The position numbers and the translations under genes are program-made. Below, piece after piece: positions 1-9,402 of a stretch of 64,000 nucleotides of DNA (the stretch's first letter is position 1; the number at the start of each line of letters is the position of its first letter). Source of the DNA: Prorocentrum cordatum (Eukaryota; Sar; Dinophyceae; Prorocentrales; Prorocentraceae); NCBI GenBank assembly GCA_963575745.1, contig CAUYUJ010001703.1, positions 180,001 through 244,000 of the forward strand, read 5' to 3'. The notes under the pieces were generated by a model. The model saw only the letters and a program-made list of their open reading frames with translations, did not search any database and was not told the origin of the DNA.

Positions 1-1119
1 AGAGTTACCACAACATCTTTCTTATTACGTTGATCTGTGAATGTCGCCGGCTGACACGCAAGGCCCAATGATGATCCGGTCGCACGGGGCGCGGGACTTC
101 CCGTCCCCCACCCTGGGCCCATTCTCGCGATGAGCGGCGCCGCTTCTTTTGGGGCACCGCCGCGAACACAGTGGGGGGCAACAGAAACGGATACCGCTAC
201 TTTCAGGGGTAAAACATGGACCACCGCCACCGAGAACCCATCGTCAGGGCGCCGACCTCTGGGCGGTGGCGCGCCCGAGCGTCACCGAACACAGGACGAC
301 GCTCAAGCGTGCCACCGCTCAGGGGTCGGTCCTCGTCCGATGGGTTCTCGGTGGCCGTGGTCCACGTTCCTCCTCAGCACTGCTGCTCGCCAGACCTCGC
401 CCAGGCTGCCTTCGGACCCGAATTTCCAAGAGGCCCTGGCCGGGGCGACCAGGGCCCTCCAGGACGAGCAGCGGTGCCGGCACTAACGGAACGGACTCTG
501 TACACCCGATGCTCTTCCCGACGCTGCGCTGAAATTCGCACGGGAGCGCGGATTCTGGTGCATGCGGGATCCTGGACAAATCCGCTGGCGACAACTCACG
601 GTCAAGGAAAGGCCTCCAACCCCAGGTGTGCTCGACAGCACCCGGCGGGAAAAACAACGCTCTCTTATTCGGGCAACAGGACAGGCCGACAAAGAAAACG
701 CGGGCAAGGCAAGGAACCGGGGCCGACGGGAAAGCGAGGAACCGAGGAGCGAGAGGGGGGGGGGGCGAGGGAGGACGACAGGACAGGACAGACCAGGCCG
801 ACGGACGGACAGACGAGGAGACGGGGAAAGGAAGAGAAACCGAGCGAGGAGACGGAGGGAGAGCACGCAAGACACTAGGGCAAGGAAACACAAGGGCAAG
901 GGGGCAGGACACGGAGAGGGGGAGGAGAGAGGGGAGGGAAGGAGGAGAGGGAAGCGAAGAGAGAGAAAGGGCCGGGGCCAAGGCAAGAAAGGAAGCGGGC
1001 CAAATGGCGCTACCAGGCGCCAACAAAAACGGAGAATGCCACCGTCAAGGCCTGCAGTGGGGGGAAAATCACAACGGGCAGCAGGATACTGCGGAAAAAC
1101 GAGTGGGGCCACCAATCCC
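1..1119. other. Non-coding stretch, purine-rich
   Basis: No supportable gene. About 690-1010 is strongly purine-biased (A/G-rich on the plus strand) and keeps several frames open on both strands without protein-like composition. The part nearest 1119 could be the 3' untranslated tail of the minus-strand retroelement that follows. Confidence 0.5.
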
Positions 1120-3213
1120 TCATACTATCTGGGCATCGGCCTCGTCTTGGCGCCCCGCCTGCAGCAAGGTCGCCGCGCGGCCGACGTGGTCAGCATGGAC
1201 GCCGACTTCCTGAGGGATCCTGGCCAGCAAAGCGCGTGCGTTCGCACGCATCAGAGTGATGCTAAGGCCAGAATATAAGAAAGTGGTGACATTGCTCACC
1301 GTCTCGCCACTGCGCGCTGCACGGGCATGAATCAGGGTCCGGAACACGTCTTGCGCCATCTCGCCCCGCCCGCCGAAGGATTCCACGACCATGGGGACTA
1401 GGCGGATGCCCAGTTGCTCACAGCGCGCGCCAGTATCTCTGTCTGCAAGCTTCGCCCCTTCGTATGACGTGGCCGCGCTAAGCTGTCTGGCGGCTGCCCC
1501 TTGCACCGCTGACTGTCTGAGAGGCGACGTGACAGCAAAATCGAGAGCCAGGGGCGGGCCGAGCGGCCAGGTCGGGAAATGGATGTCCCCGGGCCGCCGG
1601 CGGGGGTCGTCTGGCAGCAGCCCGCTCTCCTCCTTTTCGGCACGGAGGCCCGCTGCGTGCGCAAAGGAGTGGACCTGATCGCGCAAGGCTCTGTGTACCA
1701 TGACCGCGTCACCACCCGCCATGCAACTGAGGGAGTGCAGGCCCTGCGCGTCCATCACCTGGTCGCACTTCGGGCACCAGTCGTCCCTGCTAGAGGCATG
1801 GCACCCCAGCCACAAACGCAAAGCCGCCACAAACTCGAAGTGGGACATGCGCTGCCCCAGGGCGCTACACGGTTGGGCCTGCAGCCATGCGCTCGCGTGC
1901 GGCGCGCTGGTCGCAAGGAGCCTCGCCTTGTGCGCGTCTGGGCTTGCCGCGATAAGCTGGTCCAGGAGTCTTTCGTCCACGTGCATTGACAAAGACCGCT
2001 GGCTGGGGAAGGAGTCCTCGGCAGCCAAATGCTCGCTCGTGATGCGGTGCTCCTGCAGGACGCCCCCATTATAGAGGTCGGGTGCTGCTGTCAGGGCGCC
2101 GCCATCACAGGCCCCGCCCCACGAGAAGGCAGCGTCGATCTGACCGCATAGGTGTCGCGTCGCCGTGCGGGAGGAAAGGTAAGCCGCGGCAGCGTGGTAA
2201 CTTCCAGACCGAAATCCCAGTCCTCCCTTGCTCAAGGGCAGGGACGCCTGCTGCCACTGGCTCTCGTTTAGCGCCGTGCCTGTGCGGGTCTGGAATGTCG
2301 ACCTGAGAGCCCGCTGGCTCTGTTCTAGACCATGTGTTATCCAGTCAGGCCGCGTAGTCCGCATATTATGCATAAGCCTTGAGGCGCCGAAACATCGAGA
2401 CAGCAACTTGTGGGCGACCTGGGCGTCCTCCAATAATGGCACCTCGTCGAGCATTGCGGTCAGCTTCTGCACTCTCTTCACCTTCAAGTACTCTGCGCAA
2501 TGCTCTTGGCCACCGACAGGGGCGCCGAACAATTTGAAGCAACCATCGATTCTCCGCTGGACACTTGCGGGGAACTCGGACAGGTTGCACTCCGTATTGC
2601 GCCCAGCCGTGGGGATTACCTCGCATTTGTCCAAGTTCAGCTCAAGGCCCAGGCTTGCTGCTTTCCGCTGAATCAGCCGCAACGCCCGCAGCGTCGCGCC
2701 GAACTCGCCCGCCACGCAAAAGTTGTCGAGGTAGCCGCATACTATGTCCAACCCAGCATCGGTCTTCAGCTCCTGCAAGAGAGGATGAACAGCCAACGAG
2801 AACAGGAGAGGTCCAAGGGCGTCGCCCTGCTGGACTCCCCTGCTGGACGTCAGCACGTGGCTGCCAAACAGCAGGTCCGATGGGCCACCGTAACACCACC
2901 GAGCCCAAGCCTCCAAGCCTGGCATGTGCCTGCCGACCTCGTCCAAGAAAACAGACCGCTGCACGCTATTGAACGCATTGCGAAAATCAATGAGGAGGAC
3001 CGCTCTGTCTGGCGAGTTCCTGTGACGACTTACATATCGTTGAAATGTGTGCACGACTGTCTCTGTTCCGAGTGGGCTTGCCACGCCAACTTGCAAAGGC
3101 CAGAACAGACGGCGCGCTTCATCCTTGACGTCAGCACACAGAACTTTGCTGGTAAGTCTGCGAAAGACTTCCCCAACCGCGATTGGCCGAATGTCGCCGT
3201 CATCCTTGGGCAA
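1120..3213 (-). CDS. Reverse transcriptase with CCHC knuckle and putative restriction-like endonuclease domain
   Basis: This 697-codon open frame reads as the pol protein of a non-LTR element. RT finger motif DGDIRPIAVGEVFRRL lies at residues 7-20. Motif A has D76 in LLIDFRNAFNSV. Motif B is SRGVQQGDALGP (124-135). Motif C reads YLDN (161-164) instead of the usual YxDD, so one of the catalytic aspartates is asparagine (codon at 2722-2724). Motif D is LGLELNLDKCEV (188-199). A C-x2-C-x9-H-x3-C knuckle (C480, C483, H493, C497) is followed by RRPGDI (539-544) and LALDFAVTSP (555-564), the layout of a C-terminal restriction-like endonuclease. The endonuclease call is inference from order and motif. 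There is no internal stop. The first codon is an arbitrary non-ATG because the frame runs on upstream. Copying activity is predicted lost. Confidence 0.8.
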   Translation of the reverse strand: MPKDDGDIRPIAVGEVFRRLTSKVLCADVKDEARRLFWPLQVGVASPLGTETVVHTFQRYVSRHRNSPDRAVLLIDFRNAFNSVQRSVFLDEVGRHMPGLEAWARWCYGGPSDLLFGSHVLTSSRGVQQGDALGPLLFSLAVHPLLQELKTDAGLDIVCGYLDNFCVAGEFGATLRALRLIQRKAASLGLELNLDKCEVIPTAGRNTECNLSEFPASVQRRIDGCFKLFGAPVGGQEHCAEYLKVKRVQKLTAMLDEVPLLEDAQVAHKLLSRCFGASRLMHNMRTTRPDWITHGLEQSQRALRSTFQTRTGTALNESQWQQASLPLSKGGLGFRSGSYHAAAAYLSSRTATRHLCGQIDAAFSWGGACDGGALTAAPDLYNGGVLQEHRITSEHLAAEDSFPSQRSLSMHVDERLLDQLIAASPDAHKARLLATSAPHASAWLQAQPCSALGQRMSHFEFVAALRLWLGCHASSRDDWCPKCDQVMDAQGLHSLSCMAGGDAVMVHRALRDQVHSFAHAAGLRAEKEESGLLPDDPRRRPGDIHFPTWPLGPPLALDFAVTSPLRQSAVQGAAARQLSAATSYEGAKLADRDTGARCEQLGIRLVPMVVESFGGRGEMAQDVFRTLIHARAARSGETVSNVTTFLYSGLSITLMRANARALLARIPQEVGVHADHVGRAATLLQAGRQDEADAQIV

Positions 3214-3378
3214 TGCGGTAATCGAGGCGCCGGCTACATGTTGTGACAGATGTTGAGCAGCCTGTCCACGGCATCAAGAAGGTGCTGCGCCTTCAACAAC
3301 GGAGAAACGAGCATACACCACACCACCCCGACGTCGTCCCCGACCCTCAAAAAATCCCGGGGCACACAAAGGATGCAC
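1120..3378 (-). mobile_element. 5'-truncated non-LTR retrotransposon (LINE 1)
   Basis: A minus-strand element fragment whose coding part is the RT ORF at 1120-3213. Upstream of that ORF, another frame (to about 3330) still reads like protein (LLKAQHLLDAVDRLLN) and joins the RT frame only through a one-base shift near 3230. This indicates a decayed upstream part of the same protein. The recognisable sequence then stops at the CTC/GGA microsatellite at 3379. Endonuclease and any ORF1 are missing, as expected for a 5'-truncated copy. Confidence 0.75.
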
Positions 3379-3478
3379 TTCCTCCTCCTCCTCCTCCTCC
3401 TCCTCCTCCTCCTCTTCCTCCTCCTCCTCCTCCTGATCCACCTCCTCCTTCTCCTCCTCCTCCTCATCCTCCGCTTCC
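3379..3478. repeat. (CTC)n microsatellite
   Basis: A run of CTC/CCT triplets with occasional interruptions. It lies exactly where the upstream end of LINE 1 loses recognisable coding sequence. The open frames across it are repeat artefacts. Confidence 0.95.
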
Positions 3479-3709
3479 TCCCCCCACTCCTAGCCCTTTC
3501 GATCAGGGTCGGCGGCACCGGCCGTCAGGCCTCTCCAATAATCCTGGGATTGAAAAGCGGCCCGCCGCTGGTAGTGCATACGTTCCAGTTTCCCGAGGGG
3601 TGCCTCTTCCTGCTCGGAGCGGTGCCCCCGCCCTGCCCCGTCCCCCGCATCGGGCAGCCCTGCCGCCGCTGGCGGGCTGGCCTGCGAGGCAGGGCGGCCC
3701 TGATCACAG
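3479..3709. repeat. 3' end fragment of the ~1 kb CCAAGA repeat, then unassigned sequence
   Basis: About 3497-3540 (AGGGTCGGCGGCACCGGCC followed by a GTNAGGCCT-like tail) matches the 3' ends of the larger repeat near 12030-12056, 17840-17865 and 60248-60285. Nothing else is recognised up to 3709. Confidence 0.55.
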
Positions 3710-3869
3710 GTCGGGCCTGTCCCCCACAGGGAATGGAATTGTTGGTCGAAACATGAAAAATAGTGCATACCTGGTCCAAAAATAGATTTAAAAATGCTAC
3801 ATAATCGTCCCCATATCTTTTCTTGGTGACTATTTTTGAATATTTCTCCTGTAGAGGGACAGGCCCGAC
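3710..3869. mobile_element. Foldback/MITE-like element, copy 1 (GTCGGGCC termini)
   Basis: Starts GTCGGGCCTGTCCCCCACAG and ends CTGTAGAGGGACAGGCCCGAC (reverse complement of the start with small changes), so it has terminal inverted repeats of about 20 bp around an AT-rich core. The core shares a GACTATTTTTGAATATTT-like segment with the second copy at 58201-58384. No coding capacity. Confidence 0.75.
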
Positions 3870-4014
3870 TTAGCCCTGGTGCTAGAAGCCTTGCGCGGGC
3901 GGTCGAACGGCCCCCGAGGGGGCGGGCGGCCGCGGGAACACCGCCGCGCGCGGGCAAACCGGCGGGGTGGGCAGGGACGGCGCCCGCTCCGCCACCGCCC
4001 GCAGTGTCCGCGGC

Positions 4015-4570
4015 GCCGCGTCGGAGCCGCCGTCTTTGCAAGCATCGGAGTCGGAGTCGTCGGAGTCGTCAGAAGCTTTCGAAGCGTCGTCGGCGTCGTC
4101 ATTTGGGTTGTCCGATTCGTCGCTAGCTACCGTCGTCGGAGGCGGAGTCGTGGTCGTCGGGGTCGATGGGAAGACCATCGTCGACGGACTCGTCTTCAAC
4201 GGAATCGTGTTTGTCGGAGTCGTCGGAATCGCCCTTGTAAGAGTCAGAGGCGTCGTCGACGGAGTCGTCGACGCAGTCTTCGTCGAAGCCGTTGTCGTCA
4301 TCGTCGTCGTCGTCGCCGTCACTTGAATTGTCGGAGTCACGTCGCCGTCGCCGTCGCCGTTGGAGTCAAAACGGTCGGAGTCACCGTCGCCGTCGGTGTC
4401 GTCATCGTCGGCGCCGGTGCCGGAGTCGTCGTGGTCGGAATTGTCGGCTTCGTCGTTTTTGAAATCGCCATCGTGGTCGGAATCGGAATCGTCGTCGGAA
4501 TCGTGATCGGCGTAGTCCTCGTTGCCCCAGTCGGAGTCGTTGTCGTCATCGGAGTCTGAATTGCCGTCGT
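4015..4570. repeat. Degenerate GTC/GTCGGAATC minisatellite
   Basis: Over 500 bp of GTCGTCGGA, GTCGGAATC and GTCGTC variants. It stays open in several frames (Val/Gly-rich one way, Thr/Pro-rich the other). This is simple-sequence expansion, not a gene. Confidence 0.85.
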
Positions 4571-5175
4571 CGGACGTGTCGCCGAGCCTCGGCCACGAAT
4601 CGGTTTTCTGGCCTAGATCGAAGGACTGGCCTTGAACCAGAGCCCCCCCCGCGAGCCCGAAGTGGTCCTTGCTTCAAAATCTTGACTGCATAAACGTAAA
4701 CTTTCGGAGCTCCACGCAGATTTCTTAGATCGGCCCTGGCCCCCACTGGCAGCGCCTCGGGCGCCGCCCTTGGGGGGTTCCGCGCGCCAAGGAGGGGGTC
4801 CCAGCGAATCGATGCAAGGAATCCGCGCGGAGCTCCAAGAGTCAAATTATGTTCATGTCGTCTTGTGTTTCTCGAAACCAAAGAGCGATGGGTAATGAAC
4901 AAAAATGTTGCCGCACATCGTTCTGCGACGACAGGACCAGGATAGCGAGAGCAGCAAGACCGAGGTGGCGGACCGCCGGGAGGACGGCGAGTCGCCCCGG
5001 CCAAGGGCGCGCCGAGAAGACCCTGACCCTTGGCCCTCGAGCCCCCAGGGTTCCTGGAGCCTTGCATGCCAGACATCCGACGGCACAAATCAACGAAACG
5101 ACTGTTTCGATCCGGGCGCGTTACCTCAACTTCCGTCTCTGTGGAGGGTTTCTCCGAAGGACTTCGGCGACCCGT
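4571..5175. other. No recognised feature
   Basis: GC-rich sequence of about 600 bp. I see no gene, paired repeat or RNA structure that can be supported. Confidence 0.4.
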
Positions 5176-5312
5176 CGTCCTCCTCTTCCTCCTCCTCCTC
5201 CTCCTAATAATTATCCCCTTCCTCCTCCTCCTCCTCCTCTTCTTCCTCCTTCTAATAATTCTCCCCTTCCTCCTCCTCCTCCTCCTCCTCCTCCTCCTCC
5301 TCCTCCTCCTCG
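5176..5312. repeat. (CTC)n microsatellite with duplicated AT interruption
   Basis: CTC triplets interrupted twice by a near-identical CTAATAATT-type segment (about 5206 and 5252), so part of the tract was itself duplicated. Confidence 0.9.
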
Positions 5313-5431
5313 GGTCGCCTGCGGTCCCAAGGGGTAGCCGTGCACGCCTCTGGGGCCCGTCGCCGGGCCCCGGGACGATCAAACCTGGGCCTGGGGTATG
5401 GCCAGGCGTCCCTGGGAAGGGGTCGGGATAT

Positions 5432-5594
5432 TGAAGGGGTCCTGGGACACACAAACAAATACACACAAAAAACATACCCCACATATTTTCCAATTTTTTT
5501 CTGGGTTTCTGTCTTCCCCCCCATTTCCCATATTTCCCTATATTTTCCGAGGAGTCGACAGTTAATTGTGTCTGCGTGTGTCTTCCCCTCCTGA
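5432..5594. mobile_element. ~163 bp AT-rich dispersed element, copy 1
   Basis: Begins TGAAGGGG, ends CTCCTGA. It contains a CACACAAA-rich segment, a CCCATATTTCC-type segment and an ATTGTGTCTG motif shared with 8640-8803 and 39400-39561. Flanked by GATAT at 5427-5431 and 5595-5599, a candidate target-site duplication. It is far more AT-rich than its surroundings and has no ORF. Confidence 0.85.
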
Positions 5595-5599
5595 GATAT

Positions 5600-6248
5600 G
5601 CTTGAGGCCGCGTCCTGTAGACAACAAGCCTCCTCGGACGCCTTGGGATGCGTTTACCGAATCAGCTCGCTTGCAGGGGTCATGTATACTGCTTCTGCCG
5701 AACGCTCGCAGACATGGGTGAGGGATGCGTGGATCCGGCGCGGGGCGCCAAATCCACGAATCGGCGAACAGACCCCCCGGAACATGGGGCCAGTGCAGCG
5801 CGCCGATCTCGCACGGAAGCGGAGCCCGTTGCTGATCCACGCGCCTTGCTCCGTGTGTTTGCGCTTCCCTGGTCCTACAAGGACCAGTGGGAGATGGCTA
5901 GCCTCTGAGGTAGGGGCCCGTTGCCCCCCCCTCGGGCCCGCGAGATCTGTCGTCGCCCATGTGAATCTGTTCAGGGCATTTCTGCTGCAAGAGAGCCAGT
6001 TTGCTGTGGAACCCGCGGACGCCAAGGGTCTCGACCGCTTACCCAGCGGTCGGTGCCCTCGTCCTGAGTCCTGGGAGGCAGCCCCCGGAGGCCGAGTTGC
6101 AGAAACAACATCGCCACTGGACGCTAGCAGTCCTCAGGGAGAGGGGGTGCGCGCGGGGGGCCACCTGGAGGACGACGGCAAGGCCGGCGGAGCTGAAGAG
6201 CCTCTCCATGTGGCCGGTGGACCGCACGACGGCCACCTGATCGGATCT
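5600..6248. other. No recognised gene
   Basis: One plus-strand frame is open across this region and well beyond (to about 6887), but it runs straight through the inverted-repeat element at 6249-6444 and has no domain or protein-like pattern. Confidence 0.4.
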
Positions 6249-6444
6249 CGGGCCGGGCGAAAGGGGGGGATAGCAAAGGGGGGGTTTGAGAATCAGCACC
6301 CGCAGCTGATTTTCCGGCGCCTCCCGGCGCCGGGAGGCGGCCTCGTATCGAGGAATGGGCCCGGCGGCGGGGCCGAAACCAGCTGCATGCAGCAGATTTC
6401 GCACCCCCCCCTTTCCCTATCCCCCCTCTCGTTCGTTCGGCCCG
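6249..6444. mobile_element. MITE-like element with poly-G terminal inverted repeats
   Basis: The left end (6249-6284: CGGGCCGGGCGAAAGG, then G-runs around ATAGCAAA) is an imperfect inverted copy of the right end (6403-6444, ending CTCTCGTTCGTTCGGCCCG). The core (GGAGGCGGCCTCGTATCGAGG, GGGCCCGGCGGCGGGGCC, GCATGCAGCAGATTTCG) recurs at 55067-55209. Confidence 0.65.
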
Positions 6445-6928
6445 AGGATCGGAGGACCGCCATGCCGCCCGGCGGCCACCCCTCACGAGAACGACGACAG
6501 CCGCGCCAACCACGCCCGACCAGTGGACCGCGCAACGACCGTGCGACGGCCACCGACCTCGAGGATGGAAGCTCGAGTCTCCAGCAGAGAGCATCCAAGA
6601 CTTTGGGTTTCCAGCGGGCTTCTCCAAGAGATGCTGGTCACGGCGCACCTTTCGAGAGTTCCGTGGCATCGACCCTGAGGAGGAGGACACACAGCTCCAA
6701 CATCCCAGAACCCAAGGCGGACGCGGGGCGTCAGTCTCGGCATCTGGGGACAACGTTCGGGGTCCGCAACCGGCAAACAAGTATCCGGGGCGAGAAACAC
6801 ATGGGAGCGGGTCGACATCAGGGGGCCACCATCCGGGGTCCACTTGAAGAAGAAATCAAGACATCGGCCTCCTCCTCCTCTGCCTAAATCTACTCACCCA
6901 GCTCGTCCTGTGATGATCCTCCTGTCTT

Positions 6929-6977
6929 CTCCTCTCTCCTCCTCCTCCTCCTCCCTTCTCCTCCTCCTCCTCCGCCT
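6929..6977. repeat. (CTC)n microsatellite
   Basis: Short CTC/CTT triplet tract. Confidence 0.85.
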
Positions 6978-7099
6978 CTCTCCCCCATCGGCCTGCTCCC
7001 TCCTACTCCTCACCCTGCTCTTCAGGGCATGTTGCTCCTCAATCCCGCACGATCCTTTCCTCCGCATGGGGCCACGAAGAAGGAACAATCGCCGATACA

Positions 7100-7545
7100 C
7101 CACTGTCCACCCTGGCACGATGAGGCGTGGTAGAATGCCAGGTACTGCGTGGTAGGGTTTCTGCAAGTCGGATAGGTCACGCCCCCCTCCCAGTCACGCC
7201 CAGCCGCGTGCATCTCCTCAGATCCTGGGGCGGCCCGACGCTTCCCCGAGGCTGTCCAGGGCGCTCCAGACGGCCCAGAAAATCCATTAAGACCGCCAAG
7301 ATGACCCAATTCGCCAATGTGTCTTTGCACGTTGAGGCATGGGTGAATGCACGCTGCTGCCTTGTAGGGTTTCTGCATAATAGTCCGGCACCCTCCCCCC
7401 CAACAGGGACGCGGCAATCTGCATGTATCGCCTCCTTTCCCGAGGCCACGATCTCTCTTAAGAAGCCGATGGAGGTGCGCCCCGAGCTTCCAAGACGGCA
7501 CCTGCAGGCAGCCAAGAACATCAAGATGGCCCAAGATGCCTCGAA
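7100..7545. repeat. Degenerate tandem duplication (~215 bp unit)
   Basis: GTAGGGTTTCTGCA occurs at about 7153 and 7364. Each is followed by a C-rich segment, a GCATGTAT/GCATCTCC segment and a stretch of CCAAGANGGCC-type words. This suggests an old two-copy duplication. No gene. Confidence 0.45.
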
Positions 7546-7813
7546 GACGGTTCAAAATGGCCTCAAGACGGCCCAAGATGGTCCGAATGCATCCCACGCT
7601 GCCTCCAAGAGAGCACATCTATTATGACACGAGACTGGGGCAGAAGCGGGCTGAGCTTGGGCTGAGCTTGGTGGAGGTCCTTGAACACGCGACAGCAGCG
7701 CACAGACAAGGAACTGTCGGTTTAAATCGATTTGCCCGCAGCACGCGCGCCCAGATCGCGCTGAGAGCGTTGATCGCATCTTCCGGCAAGCCGCCAGGAT
7801 CGTCTGATTTCAC

Positions 7814-8330
7814 GTGAAATCAGATTCCAGCCAAGAAAGCCAAGTAGCTCATCCGTTTCTGTTGCTGCGCGTATGGTTTCGCAATTTCTGTCGTCACGCC
7901 CCGCGAGCGTGGGAGACGTGCATCACGGGGTTGGAAGGAGCGAGTCTGGATTTTTTGAAGTCGACGCAAAACACTCCATCTGTGTACAACCATCCCATCT
8001 TGAAGGTGGAGGATTGGAACAAGGCCATTCCGTTCGCCTTCCACGGGGGCGCTGGCGCTTTCTCTTAGCATGACTCAATGTATCCGTTCATGTGGAAAAG
8101 TCTGCTCGGCGCTGGGAAATCAGCGGCACAGAGGTTCGTCTACACAGTGCTGAAAACCATATGTTGTACCTGGCACGCGTGATGCGATCTTCCATATCTG
8201 TAGTTGGAGCGTGATCGCGGTCTTGACAAACATGGCTCCTTCTATAAACTGGCTCGGTGTCTCATCTTGGTTTCGGAGAATAATGCGTTGCGGGAGGCTG
8301 CAAGAGTGTAGTTTCCCAAGGTCGAGGGGC
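7814..8330 (+). pseudogene. Remnant of a protein-coding, probably multicopy, dinoflagellate gene
   Basis: Frame 7814-8068 contains a protein-like stretch (SVYNHPILKVEDWNKAIPF, then AFHGGAGAFS) that hits TAG. The same frame then continues HDSMYPFMWKSLLGAGKSAA up to a TGA near 8178. The next frame continues DAIFHICSWSVIAVLTNM to about 8330. The pattern of NHP...W...PF..HG...F...DS, a central hydrophobic W-S segment and disruptions resembles a multicopy, transposon-associated ORF family that I recall from dinoflagellate genomes. Its function is unknown to me. At least one stop and one frameshift are present. The upstream extent is not defined. Confidence 0.5.
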
Positions 8331-8416
8331 TTGGCAACACACGTACAAGATGATCCGGCGCCGTCAGCGGAAGGGTGCCGAGAACATGTTCGCAGATGTG
8401 TCAAACTACACCACCC

Positions 8417-8639
8417 GTATGTTCCGGGATATGTATCCCTAAAAGCCGCGAAGAAAAGTTGAGGCTCAACTCACCGTGTTGGGTTAGGGGTTGTACTATG
8501 GTTAATGATCTGCTCTTCTCCCCTCCCACGCGCGGCAACCACCAGTATGTTCCGGGATATGTATCCCCAAAAGCCGCGGAGAAAAGTTGAGGCTCAACTC
8601 ACCGTATTGGGTTAGGGCTTGTACTATGGTTAATGATCT
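8417..8639. repeat. 128 bp tandem duplication, second copy interrupted
   Basis: GTATGTTCCGGGATATGTAT starts at 8417 and again at 8545. The second copy matches the first until 8639. It is then interrupted by the AT-rich element at 8640-8803 and resumes at 8804 (GGTTAATGATCTGCTC, then CTCCCACGCGCGGCA). Confidence 0.9.
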
Positions 8640-8803
8640 TGAAGGGGCCCTGAGACACACAAATAAATACACACAAATAACAAGGATTCCCTATATTTTC
8701 ACAAATTTTCTGGGTTTTTGTCTTCCCCCCCACTTCCCATATTTTCCTATATTTTCCTGGGAATCGACGATTAATTGTGTCTGTGTGTTTTTTCCCCTCC
8801 TGA
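8640..8803. mobile_element. ~164 bp AT-rich dispersed element, copy 2
   Basis: Same termini (TGAAGGGG...CTCCTGA) and body as 5432-5594 and 39400-39561. Flanked by a perfect 12 bp direct repeat GGTTAATGATCT at 8628-8639 and 8804-8815. The uninterrupted form of the target is preserved in the neighbouring tandem copy at 8500-8511, so this is a clear insertion. Confidence 0.92.
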
Positions 8804-9008
8804 GGTTAATGATCTGCTCCTCTCCCCTCCCACGCGCGGCAGCGCAACGCCCACAGGAGAGGGGCCGCGGGGGGGGCACCGGGAGCTCCCCGTCTCCGCA
8901 ACCGGGCCCTGGGTAGGCCTCGGCGCGGGCGCCGGGGGCGCCATGGCCGTCGCCGGCGCCGTCGCCGCCGACGCCGTCGACGTCGGGAGGAGTACTGATA
9001 GTAAGAAG

Positions 9009-9184
9009 ACACAATGATGACGCAGGGAGGGAGGAGGAGGAAGAGAGGATCCTCCTCCTCATCCTCCTGGGAGAGAGAGGAGGAAGGAGGAGAGAGGAAG
9101 TAGGATCTCTCTCCTCTCTCCCCTCCCATCCCGCCCTCTCGCTCCTCCTCGTCCTCCTCCTCCTCCTCCTCCTCCCTCCTCCTA
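9009..9184. repeat. GGA/CTC-rich inverted microsatellite region
   Basis: GGA-rich plus-strand sequence (about 9025-9100) is followed by CTC-rich sequence (about 9107-9184). The two halves are largely complementary and could fold back. No gene. Confidence 0.7.
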
Positions 9185-9402
9185 ATGATAAGGATAATGA
9201 GAAATACTGAATACGCAAATTGGACAACCGAATGATCCGGGACAGCTGCGGTCCGGGATGACTCCGGTTCGGTCCAGGCGCGAATCTATATAGTCACCCC
9301 TGGCCGCCCCTTGCCCTGACGGTGCGGGGATCTGAACAACCGCAAGCGAGCCCCTCCCCTGCAGGTCAACTTTCTGAAAAAAACAGCTAGTGCATACATT
9401 GA

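Noticed and set aside
5598-6887. 430-codon plus-strand open frame
   Set aside because: Crosses the inverted-repeat element at 6249-6444, shows no domain, and the opposite strand is similarly open.
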